Shown here: positions 1-15,500 of the stretch, one piece after another
Layout of the letters: each line of letters begins with the position of its first letter
How positions within the stretch are numbered: position 1 is the first letter of the stretch
NCBI RefSeq assembly: GCF_964204645.1
Contig: NC_134026.1
Location: 5,582,001 to 5,642,000 of the forward strand
Source of the DNA: Tubulanus polymorphus
Taxonomy: Eukaryota; Nemertea; Palaeonemertea; Tubulaniformes; Tubulanidae
DNA: 60,000 nt
Reading direction: 5' to 3'
Made by a program: the position numbers and the translations under genes
The notes under the pieces: generated by a model
The model's input: only the letters and a program-made list of their open reading frames with translations
The model's database searches: none
What the model was told of the DNA's origin: nothing

Positions 1-118
1 TTCTGAGATACATAATAATGCTTAGTAGATACAATGAGGCATATAATCAAAGCACTGTATAACTAGTGTGCTATAACTATTTTTGATTCAAGGTGAAGAG
101 ATTGAATTCAAAACGTAC

Positions 119-513
119 TTGTGGAATAGACAAGTTCCTACAGGATTTGTCCATGCACCATCTCGCCTTTCAGTGGATGGCGCAAAACCAAATGATATTA
201 TCGGTCCGCTTTCTTCTTGTGAGTCGCCAAATGAACAGATTTCAATTTCCCAATAAAATGACGGCGCCTGCATTTTGTAAACAATAGTTAATCAGCTTAA
301 GCTTATATGAAATCGACTTGAACGTAATTTCCGAACAAAAGTTTAACATACCTGTTGTGGTATTGACTGAGATGCGTAGACTAGCGTACCGCGTGGGAGA
401 CCACTACCGGCACTAGGATCACCGAGAAATGTTATACCAGTGACACCTTGTGAAAACAGACACGATCTCACAGGAGGAAATGTACGACATGGGTCCCAGG
501 TTATCTCTTTAGC
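119..513 (-). other. SPRY-like domain, partial at window edge
   Basis: The last two exons seen (513-352 and 267-119) contain GVTGITFLGDPSAGSGLPRG and, after the intron, SFYWEIEICSFGD, then PIISFGFAP and a W residue. The order YWE-(I/V)-E-I, then I-S-F/I-G-F-A, is the hallmark of SPRY/B30.2 folds. The rest of the domain lies beyond base 1. Confidence 0.6.
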
Positions 514-3500
514 CTGAAATATACATGTACGCAACATCTTAGTGAAACATTACAGTCATCTTTGATAGACAAATATGAAATTGAAGATATTTTTGAAAAT
601 ATGTTAATGGCCTCATGCACAGTGAAGAATCATCTTAACCCTTTCATGGCGGTGTATAAATCAGTGATACTATCTTCAGCACTTTAGGCCATTTACTAGT
701 CAGTACTGCAAGGGTTATTATCATGCTAAATGTTCTGCTAGATCGCGGAAGTTCGCACAGTTATCTATTTCTATCAGTTACTTATGAATTCATGAATTTC
801 TAACACTGTTCAATGAAGCTCAGTCATGTGAAAGACAATATAGTATCAGTTATATTGCTGTTGTAATCAACTTACATGTGAGACAGGTTGTCTGGCTGGT
901 GGAGGTGGAGGTTTAGCACAATCTCTGTACAACATACGTAACTGATCACAATGCGATTCAACTACTGGCACTCGATCTCCTAAATTTAGAATTTACCATT
1001 AATTCTACATTTACATCAAATCAGTCTTAGGTACAATTATGAAAAGCGTCTCATTGTTGTTACCTGGGCCGCATTCCTTTGCCAGCGATTTCAGAGTTTC
1101 AATTGCGGCACTAGAATGTTGTATGAAAATGCTGGAAAACGTGACATCTTTGAGATGATGAGCCAACACCATACACGCCCTAAACAAATAGATAGAGGTT
1201 TCGTTCGTTGAGTGAAAGTCATTTGAAAATGATTCATAGTAGTAAAATCCACCAGAAACCTGGATCATTTGCAACTAGGCAATCTGGTCACAGAATTTGC
1301 CTGCTTTTGAATCTCATTTCCTTATATACAGTTCACAGACAAATTCTACGGTGACAGATTAAAATTGAATTCCAGGAACCCAGTTATAAATTCACTTGGA
1401 AATTGGAAATGAACTGACTTAAACTCTATTCAGAGTTAACTCACAACTGTGGAACTGGCTTCTGAGCTCTAGTGGTCAAATTAAAATCTACGGTAACTGG
1501 ACTTCAAGTGAATTCAAGAAGAAAATTTTACCTGGTACGTATTTCAGCGATGACGCGGCACATTTGATTATTTGAACTGTTGCCATCGCCGTGAATCAAC
1601 AGCGGATACTGCAACGGCGATCCGGAACTATCCGGCGATAAAAGTAACGACTGTATCGTCGTGACAATCATTTCCATCATCGATTGTTGCTGAAATAGCA
1701 GCGGTTGATTGCGCAACGGTTGTAAGCGAGACAGCGGAACTTGAACGGTGTCGTTGTACTCGGCGGATGACATATTGGCTGGAGGTTTATTCAGTTTCAC
1801 GGTCGCTAATCCGGTCTGCTCGGACAAACTGACGATAACACCATTAGAACCGCGTATACCCGTACCATTGATCTGTGGATACAATTTGAAAATGAAAACA
1901 AGCCACAGGAGACAACGGTTTAAGGGCTCAGGCTTGAATCTTCCCATTGCATTTTAGATATAATGTATCTAGCTAGGCCAATAGCTAAATTTTGTTAAGA
2001 CAAATTTTTGAATTTTGACCCCATTCCTCAGTTATGAGGTCATCTTCAAGGTTATGTAGCTGAAAAACATTTTTATTGCCTAGTTCTGCCACTAGGAGGT
2101 GTACTGGGCCCATTCTTTGCACTGCAGAACTGGACCCCCATACTAATATTGTACTCAAGTTTCATCAAGATCATCCAACTATTAATAGCTAAGTAGCTGC
2201 AAGACAGACACACAGACAGACAGGACGAAAATAAGGGTCTAACAGAAGCCCGAGAACCAACAACCAACTGACCAATGGAGAAAGAGACTGATAACAAGAG
2301 AACTACTGAATTGAGAAGGATTACTTGCCTTGACTTCACAGCCCGGTTTGATTGTTTCTTTAAAGCCACCGAGAGCACACAGAGCAGCGTTCACTTGTTT
2401 AGACATGCTCATCATTTGATCAGGCAGGAATCGCGGAGATGCCATGTTTTCCACTTGTCTCATCAGTGTTGGCAGACAACCCAATGCCACGGATATCACC
2501 TACAAACAAATTATAATTAAAAATTTGCTTAGCTTAATTCCAATTTCTCCAAAACTTGAACAACTACTACTGTTTGATTACTCAGTGGCAGAATTAATTA
2601 CCTTCTGAACTGCTCTGGCCCAAATTTGGGCTGTACTTGTTTCTGGGGCCGTCAATAAACTGCGCAACAAGGCTATTACCTCAGATGCCATATTATTAGC
2701 GACGTGTCCACTTATAAATGGCCGAATTGGATCGGTCCTGTAAATATCCCATTAAGAAATGTAAACAGATCAGGAAGAGTTAAATATCTATACTGTTTTT
2801 TTTCAATACCGGTACCTTGAGAGTTCTAGGTTCTTATCTTTGCAGATGACATCTGAAGCAGTTTTCTTTCTATCGAGAACAACCCCTTCGGTTGGATTTA
2901 GGTCGACTGGTGGTCCAGTGCTGACAACTAATCCTAACTGGGCCCATTTAGCAGCTTTTCTTAAAGCTGAAACTGCATCTTCAGTGGTCACTTCAGCTTT
3001 ATTATTCTACAAATAATGAAGTTAATTCGTGAAAAGTCAAAGCCTAAGATATTACTGCTCATTAGGATAACATCTTTTCAGTGAAAATTGGTCCTACCTT
3101 AGTCATCTCTCGGTCCATGCGTACAATACGTTCGATATTAGCAGCACTGCTGATTCGGAATGACCGACTGTCAGAACTGAAATTTGACACCAAATTATTA
3201 AGTTATATTCTCTTCATACCACATGGTGTCTTAGAACTTGTGTTACCCAAGCTTTAAGATTACTAATTCCTTAACTGTAATTCTAATTATTTTTTGGGGG
3301 GTAAGGTTGATTCAGTCATTTAACAATAAACATACCGGTGTACGCAATGAAACAATTCGTAGTTTTTGGTTCGACCCCAAAAACATGGTAATGCTCCAGC
3401 CATGTACGACTCATTATTGCATTTCAATCAAGGAAATTGCGCTGACCAGCCTTACCTGATCAATGGTTGAATGACCTGATGCGACGATTGATCATCGCGT

Positions 3501-6500
3501 TTATGTAGAAACACTGACAGACGACCTTCTTGCACATCGCAATCTTCACCTTTCTCCTTATCTGATCCACTATCACAACCGTGGGACGCTCCGCTCACAT
3601 CAGCCGCCGGATCCTGACTCGATAACGTGACATTACCAACTATAAAATTAGCAAATTAAGATATTCACATAATACGTAATCAAAGATGTTCATTCCTCAA
3701 AAATAGACCTAAACTATTTCTTACCTGGAACAGCGAAATCGCCAAGTTTAGCCAGTAAAAGACAAGCAATTCTGACCATCGGCTCGTAGAAGTCCGAACC
3801 AGGTCCCCAAGCGGCTTGTAAATCTTGTCCCCACGATGGTAAACTGACTTTCTCACAATCAGCAGCTGTCATCAGAGGTAAAGCCACCCGACATAAACGT
3901 AATATAATCAACACCAAATTTGGCGACGGTCTGCAAAAGAATTCATATAGATATGCATGCAACTGATTTCAAATATGGCAATTTTGAAAAATACCTAATA
4001 CTGAAAGGACATTTCTAAAAGGAGGAACGATAAACATTATAGAAATATGTCATTGTCTATGAGCCTGGAACACAAATGTCAACTCTACAACCTGACATGG
4101 TTGTCCACAAGTTTCTCCCTGGATCAAATCATGGTTGATTCTTACCTTTGATCCAACAGCAATGATAACAGTTTGGAAACGCAAGCTGGTTGACTGAGTA
4201 TCGCTTTACCCATTTTGCTCCTAAAAATGAAATATGATCATTCAATTCAACTCCTATTTCAATAATCAAATGAGTTTAAGACATTCGATTCAAGAAACAA
4301 CCATACATACCTAGATAGGTTATTGAGTAGGTTGAGTATTTCGTGTAATGCCTCGCTGCCGGCTGCTTCGTTTCCACTGCATTCAGTAGCACAAGTAAGA
4401 TGATTGGTCAAAAGTATAGATACTTGTCTAGCCAATCCGGAATGTTCTAATTCATGTATCGAAAGAGCTAAGATTTGGAAAAAAAAATAGATTCTTAAAA
4501 GCTATTGCTGCTAGGCATGAGATAGTAGTGATTATGCCATTGAATGATAAGCGGAAAGCCTTTTCAGTAACTGTTAGGGAAGGCTCGGTTTAATTATTCA
4601 GGCTTTATGCGTCTTTCTTGTTTAATGCTTTATGAAATTATGAAACGATTCAAACAACTTTTGCATTTCGACATACTTTCATCTTGTTCCCATTGAACAT
4701 ATCTGCTCGCTAACACCTGGAATCCAGCCCAGGCTATTGAGGCAACGCGTTGCTTCGTCGACTGAATGTCCGTGTTCGTAGCATCAACTCGATAGTTACT
4801 CAAACTGCACAGTCTATCGAGTAAATGAACCAATCCTGATCTCATCAGACATTTCTCTTCAGCTCTATCAAATAACAATAACGATAATATTCATACGCCA
4901 TATATCCAATATAAATAATATGTAATTACGTACAAAAAGGCAAAACATACATATAGTTATCTAACACTGTTTAGAGTTACAGCTTGGAAATGAAAAATAC
5001 AAAATGCCTTGCGGCGACCAAAAACTCGCTGTAGGGACATAGATGACTCTCTTTATTATTTTACCTGGTGTATGGTATGACGCACAGAAGACCGATGCTA
5101 TTACAGCTTGCAATCGGATACCGTGCGGCGAGCTGGACAACGGACATCATCGTCTCGGAAAACGCCTCCCTCACTTCAGTAACCATTCCGCCACACATCA
5201 GTTCTTCGACTCTGTACCGAAATAAAACGAGAATTAACTAGATATTTGACTTGACTTGATGTACGCAGAATCGGTGTAAAAATTCGAAGCTACGAATTAT
5301 GAACCTTGGTCCAATTTGTAGTACGGAAGTGACCGCGGCGATGAGGTGCGTAGCTCCGCCCACTCGTGATGCAGCTGTCAATAACTCTTTCATGTGTATG
5401 AGAGCTTGCTTGCGACTTCTGCCACGTTTCCAGCGGATTTTAGCGGCCGACAGGAAACTATCGCACGAGACCTGAAATCGGGGTGATCATTCATTTAGTT
5501 GAGATTTAAGGACAAAAGTAAAACGTATGAATAGCAGTCGAAATGACGAATTACTGCTTACAGCTTGGTCTGGGTGACTTCCTATGAATGAAAACAGTTG
5601 ATCCAGTAATGTAACATGAGGCGGGGCATCTTTTGTTTCTTCCTCTACAAGATCTTGTAAGATTGAAGCCGCTCCTTTTAAATTCACTTGACGCCTTCTG
5701 TATAGAATACATTAATGAAAACATTTCATAGTTCTTGATCCAAAATATTCTTTCAGGAAACAAAGCTATCTCAATACAATTGGCTTTAGTTTTCGGATTC
5801 TTTCAAATAATCATTGGAATACGTAAATGGTCCGTTGATATCTCTACCTACCTTTGCATTCTCATGATATCTAGAATACTATCGTCTTGCACCGTATGTC
5901 TGTGAGAAGGGGCCGATAAACTGCGATTGTAAATACTGTCCGACTGAAGCACGTCTGTGTCCGACCTCACCATTACATTCACTTATACGAAAAGAATCAT
6001 GGTAATATAACAAATATTAAATCGTAAATCGTCTTCGACCGAGCGAACTAATCTTACCGGCTTTGAAAAATCCGGGCTGATGAGAGGCGCTTCGCAGCAT
6101 ACCGCTGGTGCCGGTGGTGCTGCTGATGTTCACTTGCAGCAGAAGGTTCAATCGCTCTTTCAAACCTGAAACCAATATTCGCGTCTTCGCCATCCGATTT
6201 TCGCGGTCCGCCTTATCTTTGCCAGCCGCAGCCTCAATCTCTAACTTCTCTCTGTAGAAGATGGATGAATACGGATAGAAATATTTGAATACGAGCTTAA
6301 TCACATGGATTACTTGTTATTAAAAATTCATAAAGTGCTGCACTCTGTGTTTCACATTAGGAACTGAGTGCTAGGGAAACTGCCTGTGAATGAAGGCCTA
6401 AATGAAGTCATTCATAGGAGTTTATAAATGCTAATTACACGGTTCTGGCTATTACATTTAACGCCCCTTAGAAAAAGCACGTTCTTCTGTTTCATGCGGT

Positions 6501-9500
6501 ACATTCATGATGAATATAACCCAAACACTTATTGAGTTACAGGCTCTCAAAGTTACCTCAAAAGTCAGCAAAAAAGTTGTACACTTTTAGTCTTTATGAA
6601 TTTTTGTTGTTATTCATATCAATGCTTAATACTTACTTCAGAGTAATCACGGAAGATTCCGGATTACTAGGTTCCAATTCGACATCTTTCAAAAAACAAA
6701 GCATAGCCAGCTCTATACCTTTGCTCTGGAACAAAAGGAATATGATTTTACATGAACAAGTAAACAGCACTGCTGCGCAAATGAATGAATGTGTAAGTTA
6801 GTTACCTCGCTCAGATGAAAATCGATGAAAAATGGACCTTCGGGGTCTGAATTACCGAGGAGCAAATCATCAACTTCCATTTGCCATCTTTGTTCAAGGG
6901 CAGCGATAACCTAATAAATCAATGATGATGATGATTTCAATGAAGTAAACGTCAAGATGAAATTGCTCAAGTTTTTTTTTTAAATAACCGAATAATGTCG
7001 CTAAAATTCTGTCTAACCTGTAATTGTCTGAGAAGAGCATCGACTCTCTTGTAGGCGTCGCCCAGTATACCGCAGAGTAGCCAATACTCATCACTTCCTT
7101 GTTCTTCGATTGATGAAAGATGATTGACGCTGTCCGTCAAATGTAAATGTTTTATGACAGCCGATATGATAGTTTCTTCTAACAATTCAGGTTCTATTAC
7201 CTCCCTGTATGAGAAGATTACGAAATGAGCGATCGACATCAAGGCCCATAGTAATAATTAGGCGGTTTCGGCTTCAGTGGTTGTAGAGAGTCATCTCCCC
7301 CGAATCAGACATTGACAGAAATTAGCCCGTTTCCTAAATAGATCAAGTCTTTTCTTAAAAGAGAACCAAACTTACTTGATACTTGGTCTTATTTGAGGAG
7401 TAATACGACCGGACCATTCTCTGAGCTTCTGTAATATTTCGTTGGGTAGTTTGATTCGAGGTAGTTTCGATGGACTAGCGGGACATTTCAGTTCCGTGTC
7501 CTCTTGTATTGTCATGGTTATGCGATTCGATGAATCTTGCCAAATGCATCTAGATGATAAAAGAGATTACAATACTAGACACGCTCAAGAAGCCTGCATT
7601 AATCTGTCTTTCGATCCCTTTTGACAGAGTTAGAATCACTTGGCCGGATTATGCAAGTTGTTTTCTCTGACTTGATCTCCTAAGAATCCAATCAATTAAC
7701 ACAGTAAAATACGTAAGACATAGGCAGAAACTGTTCGATTATACTCGCGATCTAGCAATCTCAACAAACTTCCCTGAATTTTCCCTGATTTTTAGCATTT
7801 CACTGAAATTCCCTGACTATTCCCTGACTTGCAGGTAAGTGGCCACCATGCATATTCATTCATTTGTCAAATGATGCAATGATATTAATTTTTATTCTTT
7901 TGATTTTACCTCTGGAGTAGTTTAGATTTGAGTAAGTGTTCGCACAGAGTTTCGTCTTTCGTTTTGTCAGGTCCTTGATACAGCAGATGTAACATAGTAC
8001 AAGCTAGTACACTGAGACCTAACGCCAGATCGGCCAGGAATGGTAAGCCTTGCGAAACCTCTTCAACCGATTCCTACAATTGAATGTTTAAGATTTAAGA
8101 TATTACGTATATATGACGATCAAGTTGATTAAAATGCTTCCAATGATCTAACCTGCGCTCTCACTGTAACCAGAAAACCCCACATTGCTTTATCCGGTGT
8201 ATTGTGCTCGCGGCCACTTCTCATTTCGAATGAAAACGTGACTGTATCGCCGTCAACTTTCACTAGATCTTTCGGCCAGCCCGAGCCGAGTACACTACGA
8301 CTTCCATAGCCGAATGTGTTACCGCCATATTCCGCGACCTTCTTCGAACTAGTGGTTGGTCCAGCATATATGACCACCTTGAAACCAAATGTAAAATGCT
8401 GGGGCATTATTGGATGTAGATATCCAGTATATTCCGTTATTTTTTGGTCAGTAGAATTGGTCTGATATGTTTTGTTTTGGTGTCCCTTACAAACCCACCA
8501 CATCTGCTGGTACAAAACAGGGGGTTTGATTTTTAAATCAGAAATCGAAGTACAGATATAGTTGTGTGATCGGCGGTTGAATATACTGAATTTTTTGTAA
8601 GTACATAATTGGGAAATTTGGTTCTGGTTCATTCAAAGATATTCAGTATTAGCAGTGACAAATATAAATCAGCTAATGCAGCATTCTTATACCCTAGGTT
8701 TTCATTCTAATTTTTCAAAATCGATTAGTCATTTAGAACATTTTCTTATGAAGGCTTCCAGTGATTTCTTCGCCGAAATATTCACTTTTTTCATACCTTA
8801 TCATAGTCATACTGGGTGGCGCATCGACCGTCAAATCTCAGATACAAACATCGCGCGCCGGGAATGTGAACTGTTTCTTTGAATTTGTAATTGTCGCGCA
8901 CAGGATGAATTGTTTCAATCGTTTTGCCAGTCGCCCACGGAGCCGGAATCTTTAAGCCAGTCAAGAATCCTTCATCTCCGCCATCGCTGCAACGAAACAA
9001 CAATGGACACCAATGCAGAACTTCCATCATTTTTTAAATTTTTTCAATAAAATTTGTTATCAAATGTCTGGGCTATGAACAATGTCTTATCTGGAAAGTG
9101 GCAACTGCTTGTTGTCATCAGAATTGTTAATAATACAATTAGGCATACAGCCTCAAATTTAAAATAGAAGGAAATTATATTTTGGGAGCATTTTCATAGA
9201 TCTTTACATGGCTATAGAGGAAAAAGACAAAATTTCCACAGCTTTTCAGGGGCCCATTCCCATTTTCAAAAACTTTCCAAGACTTTTCAGAACCCGGTTT
9301 CAATATAGGTTGTGAAAATACAGTTTATAACTGATGTAAAATGCTGTAAATTGCCTGAGACCGAAATACTGATGCCTTTGTCTTGTTATACATGTTAATA
9401 TAGGTTGTAAACATTGAAAAAGTCAGGTTGCAATACAGCCATTAAACTTACCTTTCCTGGCTTAGAGTATCACCGATAAGCTCGGATATATCGACATCAT

Positions 9501-12500
9501 CAGTGAATCGAATCAGATCATCCTGTTGAACATTTTGAGCTTGTGTTTTCAGGAGCAATGCGGCCTATAAAAACGGAATTGAAAAGATTCTAGGGTAATG
9601 AAACTTCAGCAACATTCAAGCGGAATTGGGAATGGTATATACTAGGATTGTACTTCTAATTTATCAACCTTATGATAAGTGAACTCATTCACAGTTTTCT
9701 CAATTTTTTCAGCTCACATCCAGTGATTTTCTGTTTATTGCTCTAATCTGCCAGGGCATTAGGCTTTTTTGTTAAAAGTACACGCACTATGGCGTCCCAT
9801 TTTATCCTTTTGACTATATTTGACTATATTTGACACATTCATGTAACTTTTTTCATGTTTGTAATTGTGAAGTTACTGGTTTTTTTAATAGTATTTTTCA
9901 GCAAAAAATAAACTAATACAGTTTGTATCATTATTACATTCCTTTGTTATGGAATACTTTAGTGGGCAAGCTCGTCAATTTGCTTCAATTTCGAGGGATT
10001 TCCTGTACCTGACTCGTCAGTAACACTAGTTGTACAAGTTGAGGCATCAAACAATCGGCCATACTCAAGCAGTGTAAGTTAGGATGAGTAAGAGCGGTCA
10101 GCAGAGAAGGTAACATATGTCCCAATATCGTAGCTTTAGCAACGCGTTCAAGTCCTTGCAATCTGAACTCAACGTCTTCCGAATTGCAGTTTATTATTAC
10201 ATTGCACATCTCGAGAAAAACTTCAGCCACCTGAAAGAAACAACTGACTCAATAACCTACGTTTCATGTAAATTGACAACGTGCTCGTAAAACTAGCCCA
10301 AAAGATTTTGAAGCTTGCGCTAAATGATACTGACCTCAAGAGCTCCAGTGAATAACATGGATGCGAATCCTAATACAGATGTCTGTATAGTCTGAAAGAC
10401 AAGATGTATAATGCTGATGAGCAATTTGCCCAAAGCAGTATTTCCATATATACAAAGGAGTATCGCTATTATAAGAATTATATTCTACATAATTTCAACC
10501 TACCTGTAAAGAGTATGTAAGATTTTTGTCGTCGGTTTTATAGAGAACAGCTTCTTGGAGTAAATGTGATTGCAGGGCCATCAGATATTGCAAGCAAGGT
10601 GAAGTTTTCTGAAAATAACGAAGGAAATTGCATCAACATCGTGTATACCTTTATATAGCACATATGCATTTAAATCTCATGACATACCGGAACCTGTGAT
10701 AGAATAGTTTCAAGCTTTGGTTTGTCAGCAACCTGACAATCCTTCAGCAGCATACAAGATTCTTTTACAGCTATCTTCAGTATATAATTCACCAATCTCT
10801 CCCCTAACCTTTAACACAATAAGATATTACACGTTAAATTTCAATCTTCAATTGAGGAGGAATAACGAAATTATTGAGGAGGACCTAACATACTTCACTG
10901 ATTCTCTTTTCTGCCTGTTGATGTTATGTCCTCGTAGATCGGATGCAAGATTGACAAATATCAAATCGCGTAGAAACATCAATCCAGGATTCTTATCACC
11001 TAGAAAAATGTCATCACAACATGGAAAGAATGGTTTTGGAAGTAACACAAAGCTTAGAAAATCTTTTAGTAGCTCCCGTAAATATTATGGTTAAACAAAA
11101 CAAGAAACTATGGAAATAATATGAATAATGGAAAAATCATGCTTCTAATGGTAGATTTGCACTTTTTTTTGCACGAGTTTTATGATACAACGCGTTAAAT
11201 AGTAATGAAACACTGAAATTTAAATATTGTTCTGTGATTCAGAAACGGACCTTCAGTGAGTAATTTGTGTAGTAGATTATTCTGTTCCTCGTTAGTTGGG
11301 TAAAGAACGTGTAGACCGGCGCTCATTACGTGACAGGCTTCTTTAACTATGGCGGCTCGGTCTGCGTCTCGGCCTCCACCGAACAGATCAAGAATCTGCC
11401 ACAATAGTACGCTGCGAAACAAAATTAAGAGTCAAAATACATATTCAACTCGCAGAATAGACATACGGTACCACAAGACCACATCACAGAACATACCTGG
11501 TTAGTTGCAACAGCGATCTCTCCTCTTCTTGAACTTGTGTGAACACATTCACTTTGAATATCAGCTATAATACAAGCACAATATATCAAAATATGACAGG
11601 GTCACCACTTCTATTTGACTTGCTTTTTCTCTGAATTTTCCCTGACATACACATTGTTTTTCGCCTGACTTGATCTGCTAAGAATTCAATCAAATAACGC
11701 AGTCAAATGACATAGACAGAAACTGTTTGATTTTACTAAATTCCCTGACTATTCCCTGATTTATCAAAAGAAAAGAAAGTTCGCAGAATTTTCCCTGCAT
11801 GAGTCTAGAGGTAAACAATTCAAACAGGGAAAAAGGAAGATTAACGAACTGATACATTTTATGAGAATCATGAGAGATGGCACAAGTCAGTTATAAGTCA
11901 AAACAGTGCCTGTATCAATGATTCAGTGAAATGTACTATCTTAACTTTGCCAGGATGATTGATGTTACCTGAAGTACGAACAGAGCGCATCGTATGATTC
12001 TGTAATCGGTGATGTGAAGAGCATGTTCTAGAATGCTACAAACACGTCTCATAAATGCTAGATCAATCGGCTGTTGTTGCAAAAGGTAATTCCCGAACGG
12101 TGAGTTGAACATATCATTCGTGATTTGATGTAAACACATCGAACCGACGTGCAACAGTAAACACTGTATGATCTCGTCACTCGACATCAGGTTGTCTAGT
12201 AGAAACAAATAATACAAAAGGCAATGAAAATTCAATTTGGCACCAGTAAGGTAACTAATTAAAAGTAGAAATGGACTAGTATATTCCACCCAAATAGGTT
12301 CACATTGAACTCAAAACTATGGTAACAGGGGTTCAGATACATTTTTGATAATTGTCAACGTGAAAATATGTGAATATAGATGACCAAAGAGAGTTTTTCA
12401 GATTGTTATACGGAAATATGCAGATTTTAACAGGAGCTAGATAGAGACTGTGTTTCAGGAATGTTAATTCATTGTCAATTTCATGAGGAAGATATGTCCT

Positions 12501-15500
12501 TAACCAGGAACCACGACAAATCATTTTGAGTTACTGACAAGTACCAAGTAGTTGGTAATTCTTGGGCAAGTGTTTGAATGTTCTAACATTCTGGGTGAAT
12601 TATGAGTTATGAATGCATTTTTTACATAAGCCATGTTAGAGTGAAAATATTTACCTTTCCGTGGATAAAACTGATAATCTGGAGGGAGACCAAGTCGTGT
12701 CATGACATGGTGTCTTGCTTGGTGTCCAGGATTGTAAAACTGGTCGACGTAATCATTACTAATCGTCCAAATCATGTTGTTAGTTGAATCGTAACAAATG
12801 CCTGAATAGAAATTACATTCATTTGTCAAATATGCCAAACATTTCTATCAATGCCCAAAACCTAGCACCAGGTTTTATAATACAGAATTTCCTGACATTC
12901 TGAAAGAGTTCATCTGCTTATTACTACTGACATTGCCATTTATTGATAGATGATTCTACAAGAATTTTCACGTAGCTTAAAGTGTTAGATATCTTGTGTA
13001 TTGCGGATCACATGTCTTAATGTAATAAAGTCAGCTCCTACCTAGTCCGCATACTGTAGCGCCTCTTGCCAGAGAACAAATTGGTGCATCGATCAGTTCA
13101 GATCTGTGAGTGAATTGACCCTCTTTCAGTTCGAATGATATATTTGTAGCCAATGCTGAAAAACGATGAAACGTTGATTTTGTAGCACGCGACCATTTTC
13201 TAATCCAGTAGTTGAATAGAAACACTTACATCGGACATTCGATAAACCTGAAGCGCTTCCGAAGAGTGATCGTGCAGAATTCGAAGAGGCATTCGACGAT
13301 GCGGATGAAAGCATAATCACTGACGAGCCATCGCAATATATCGGTGTACGTTGCAAAACTTTTAGCGACAGGCCACAGCTTGTTTGAACTGAAAGAACAA
13401 ACATAGATTTAATAGCCAATTCGATTTCATTAGTTTTGTCTAGATATTTTCATGTAGATCAATGGATCTAGCCTGGAAATGAAATATGCTGGATCTGGAT
13501 AGATTGTGCAGATAGGCCTAGGCCTTGGTATTATTTCAGAGAAGCATTTGCCTTGACTTGTAAATCCCCTCTCATAAGTGAGCTCTCTTTCACAGTGAAA
13601 TGAAAATCTGAATTTTGAAATACATGTAGTGAATGACTAGATTGGCTGTAGAACCAAACAACCTGACTATGCATTATTGCCAAGGCGATGTGATTTTTTT
13701 ACAAACACAACTGAGCATGCATAGACTCGGCGCATATACGTACTGTTAGATTCTTCTTTGCGCGAAGGAGGAGCACTTTCACCGCCAGTCAATGTAACGA
13801 GCGTAGCAGTCGTAGGAGATGCGCGATACGGGCGTAAACGCGATAAGATCGTTTCGTTCAACGATTTCGTCACCGTTCCTTCTTCTTTTTTCGCCAACGT
13901 TATCGTCTTTTTGATCGCTTCAACAATCAATTCATCGGCCTGTAGTTTTAAAAGTTGTGGTTCCGAACAAAAATCATAATTTCTAGTCAGTGGCGGGGAA
14001 AATTCGTCAATTTCTTACCTGTACTTTCCAACAATCTAAGTTAACCGGCAGTGTTTTAGTTTTGTCCGATGTCAAATTACTCGGTATCCATATATGGTAA
14101 AAATACATGCCATCCGTCGTAAAAGACACTGTATGACCGTTTATCGAAGCTATATCTGCAGAAACTAGCTGCTTAACAATCTACAAATGTGTAACACACA
14201 TTGAAAGATCCATGTTGAAGCCTTCACAAAGGAATGAATGTTTTATGCCAAGAATTATTCAGTAGGCCTATATTCTTTTCCAAGCGTCAACTTACTAGTA
14301 AGCTGCGTTGATCCAGTATTTGTGCGACAACCCCTTCTTTATCTTTGTCAAGACCAGTCGGACGATAAAGCAGAACATCACTTCCATATGCGACGAATCC
14401 CGGACCGATTTCAGTATTAGTTTGATAGACATAACCTCTGCAGAATATAAGCTATATGTTTATTATGTAACATACTTATTTTCTATAGCTCTTGAATGTA
14501 AGACAAATGATGTAAAGAAGGCGACAGTGGCGTGATAGCAGTAGAGTGATGTACATGTGAAGAAGAATTAAGGTGGATTAATGATTGGTGATCTTGTAAT
14601 ATATCAGATTATGTGAGGTCCAAAGAAGATCCCCAACAATAAGTCTAGTCTTCTAGGATTATTCATGTCTCTAGAGGCTTTCTTTTACAGAAATTCACCA
14701 TAAAAAATTTTGCAACGTAGTAATTGCTGCTGATGGTGTGAAAGACTCACTCGAAATAAAATTTGATAGATTCAGGAAGACATGAAAAAAGGTCCAAAAT
14801 AAATACAATGTTACGGGTCTAAAGATTCCTGACAGGCAATATAATCGACACCATTTTTTCTTACCTCAGGGTGCCGTGTAAACCAGTTCCTATTTTTGCC
14901 AAACCCATTCCGCAGTTATTGGTCGTATAAAGAAATTCTCCGTCAGTTGTGCATGATCTACACCCATCAAAATCTGATCCTTTTAGAAATAAGGAAAAAA
15001 TAAAAAGGGTACCCCAAGATAACAATAACAATTTTACAAATTTTTAAATTGATTATGAATTGCCAATTGATCCATTACAAATCACTAAAATCTACTTCTT
15101 TTTGTAAAGTAAAAAAAATTGTTACGTTGTTTCTCATTTCTGCTCAGCTTAGGCTATAAGTCGACCCCGCCAGCCGCCTATCTACCCTATACATTACTAT
15201 GATCAAGCTAACCATAACAGAACGGCAGTTAGAGAAATTAACTGATCAAAAATTTGATTGCAGTCTACAAAATGACCCAGCCGATTAGGAGAAACAAGGC
15301 AATATTATTTCAGCCTTATTATTGAAAGAATACATACCTTTATCTTTCTCCGCTGATTGCACTGCTCCTGGTCCAGTCTTATTCAAGTGCGCGGAAAGCA
15401 TGTCATCGAAGCCCCAACTGATGATATGTTTGCTGCCCTGAAGACAACTAGGCGGCCCTGGACCTCCGTCTAACTCGAGCAATTTGATCAGGACATCAGA

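Noticed and set aside
3362-3384. TTTTGG-TTCGACC-CCAAAA hairpin resembling a tRNA T arm with a B box
   Set aside because: No D arm, anticodon arm or A box upstream at the right distance; it lies inside a HECTD4-like intron.
10717-11094. 125-codon plus-strand ORF
   Set aside because: It covers two minus-strand HECTD4-like exons (10808-10688, 10999-10894) with good splice sites; the plus frame is a shadow.
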